A stretch of DNA of 6,317 nt from the NCBI GenBank assembly GCA_031261945.1, contig JAISIQ010000028.1, forward strand, positions 1-6,317, read 5' to 3'. Origin of the DNA: Methanobrevibacter sp. (GTDB lineage Archaea > Methanobacteriota > Methanobacteria > Methanobacteriales > Methanobacteriaceae). The notes under the pieces were generated by a model. That model ran no database searches and was not told the DNA's origin. It was given only the letters and a program-made list of their open reading frames with translations. Positions 6,316 through 6,317 of this stretch are shown in pieces; within the stretch, counting starts at the first letter, position 1; each line of letters opens with the position of its first letter. Made by a program: the position numbers and the translations under genes.

Positions 6316-6317
6316 TA

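Overview
The window looks like a piece of a very AT-rich archaeal chromosome, most likely a methanogen of the order Methanobacteriales (Methanobrevibacter-like). The reasons are an archaea-type DUF2070 membrane protein, an archaeal-style RqcH/NFACT protein, a stand-alone beta subunit of two-subunit class I fumarase, ribosome binding sites matching the GGAGGTGAT family, a TATA-box-like promoter, and a strong preference for AT-rich codons with many Asn and Ile residues. The genus is an inference; no rRNA or marker gene is present to fix it.

Layout. Positions 1-246 are non-coding and AT-rich, with a 16-bp tandem repeat and a strong oligo-T tract downstream of the first gene. Positions 247-1269 (minus) encode a single-pass, Asn/Ser-rich protein of unknown function with about 21 potential N-glycosylation sequons. 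Positions 1336-2025 (minus) encode fumarase beta, with an unusual Lys/Glu-rich insertion near its N terminus; it lies 66 bp upstream of the Asn-rich gene and may be co-transcribed with it. Positions 2026-2507 are a divergent, almost pure A/T intergenic region with phased short repeats on the fumarase side and a TATA box plus direct repeats on the DUF2070 side. Positions 2508-4331 (plus) encode the DUF2070 protein, with about six N-terminal membrane segments, a soluble domain with His/Asp-rich motifs and a C-terminal membrane anchor. Positions 4339-6315 (minus) encode RqcH/NFACT, convergent with DUF2070 and separated from it by only 7 bp.

The four genes do not form an obvious pathway: central carbon metabolism (fumarase), ribosome quality control (RqcH), a possible membrane lipid hydrolase (DUF2070) and a cell-surface protein. 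No mobile element, CRISPR array, tRNA or rRNA was seen.

The most striking non-gene signal is the palindrome ATAGCTAT, found 11 times exactly, 7 of them as the 10-mer AATAGCTATT. Eight further copies have the related forms TTAGCTAT or ATAGCTAA. A simple composition model with 25% GC predicts about 0.3 exact octamers. In genes it is read mostly as Ile-Ala-Ile/Met. This resembles in kind the HIP1 palindrome of cyanobacteria and is the best candidate here for something undescribed.
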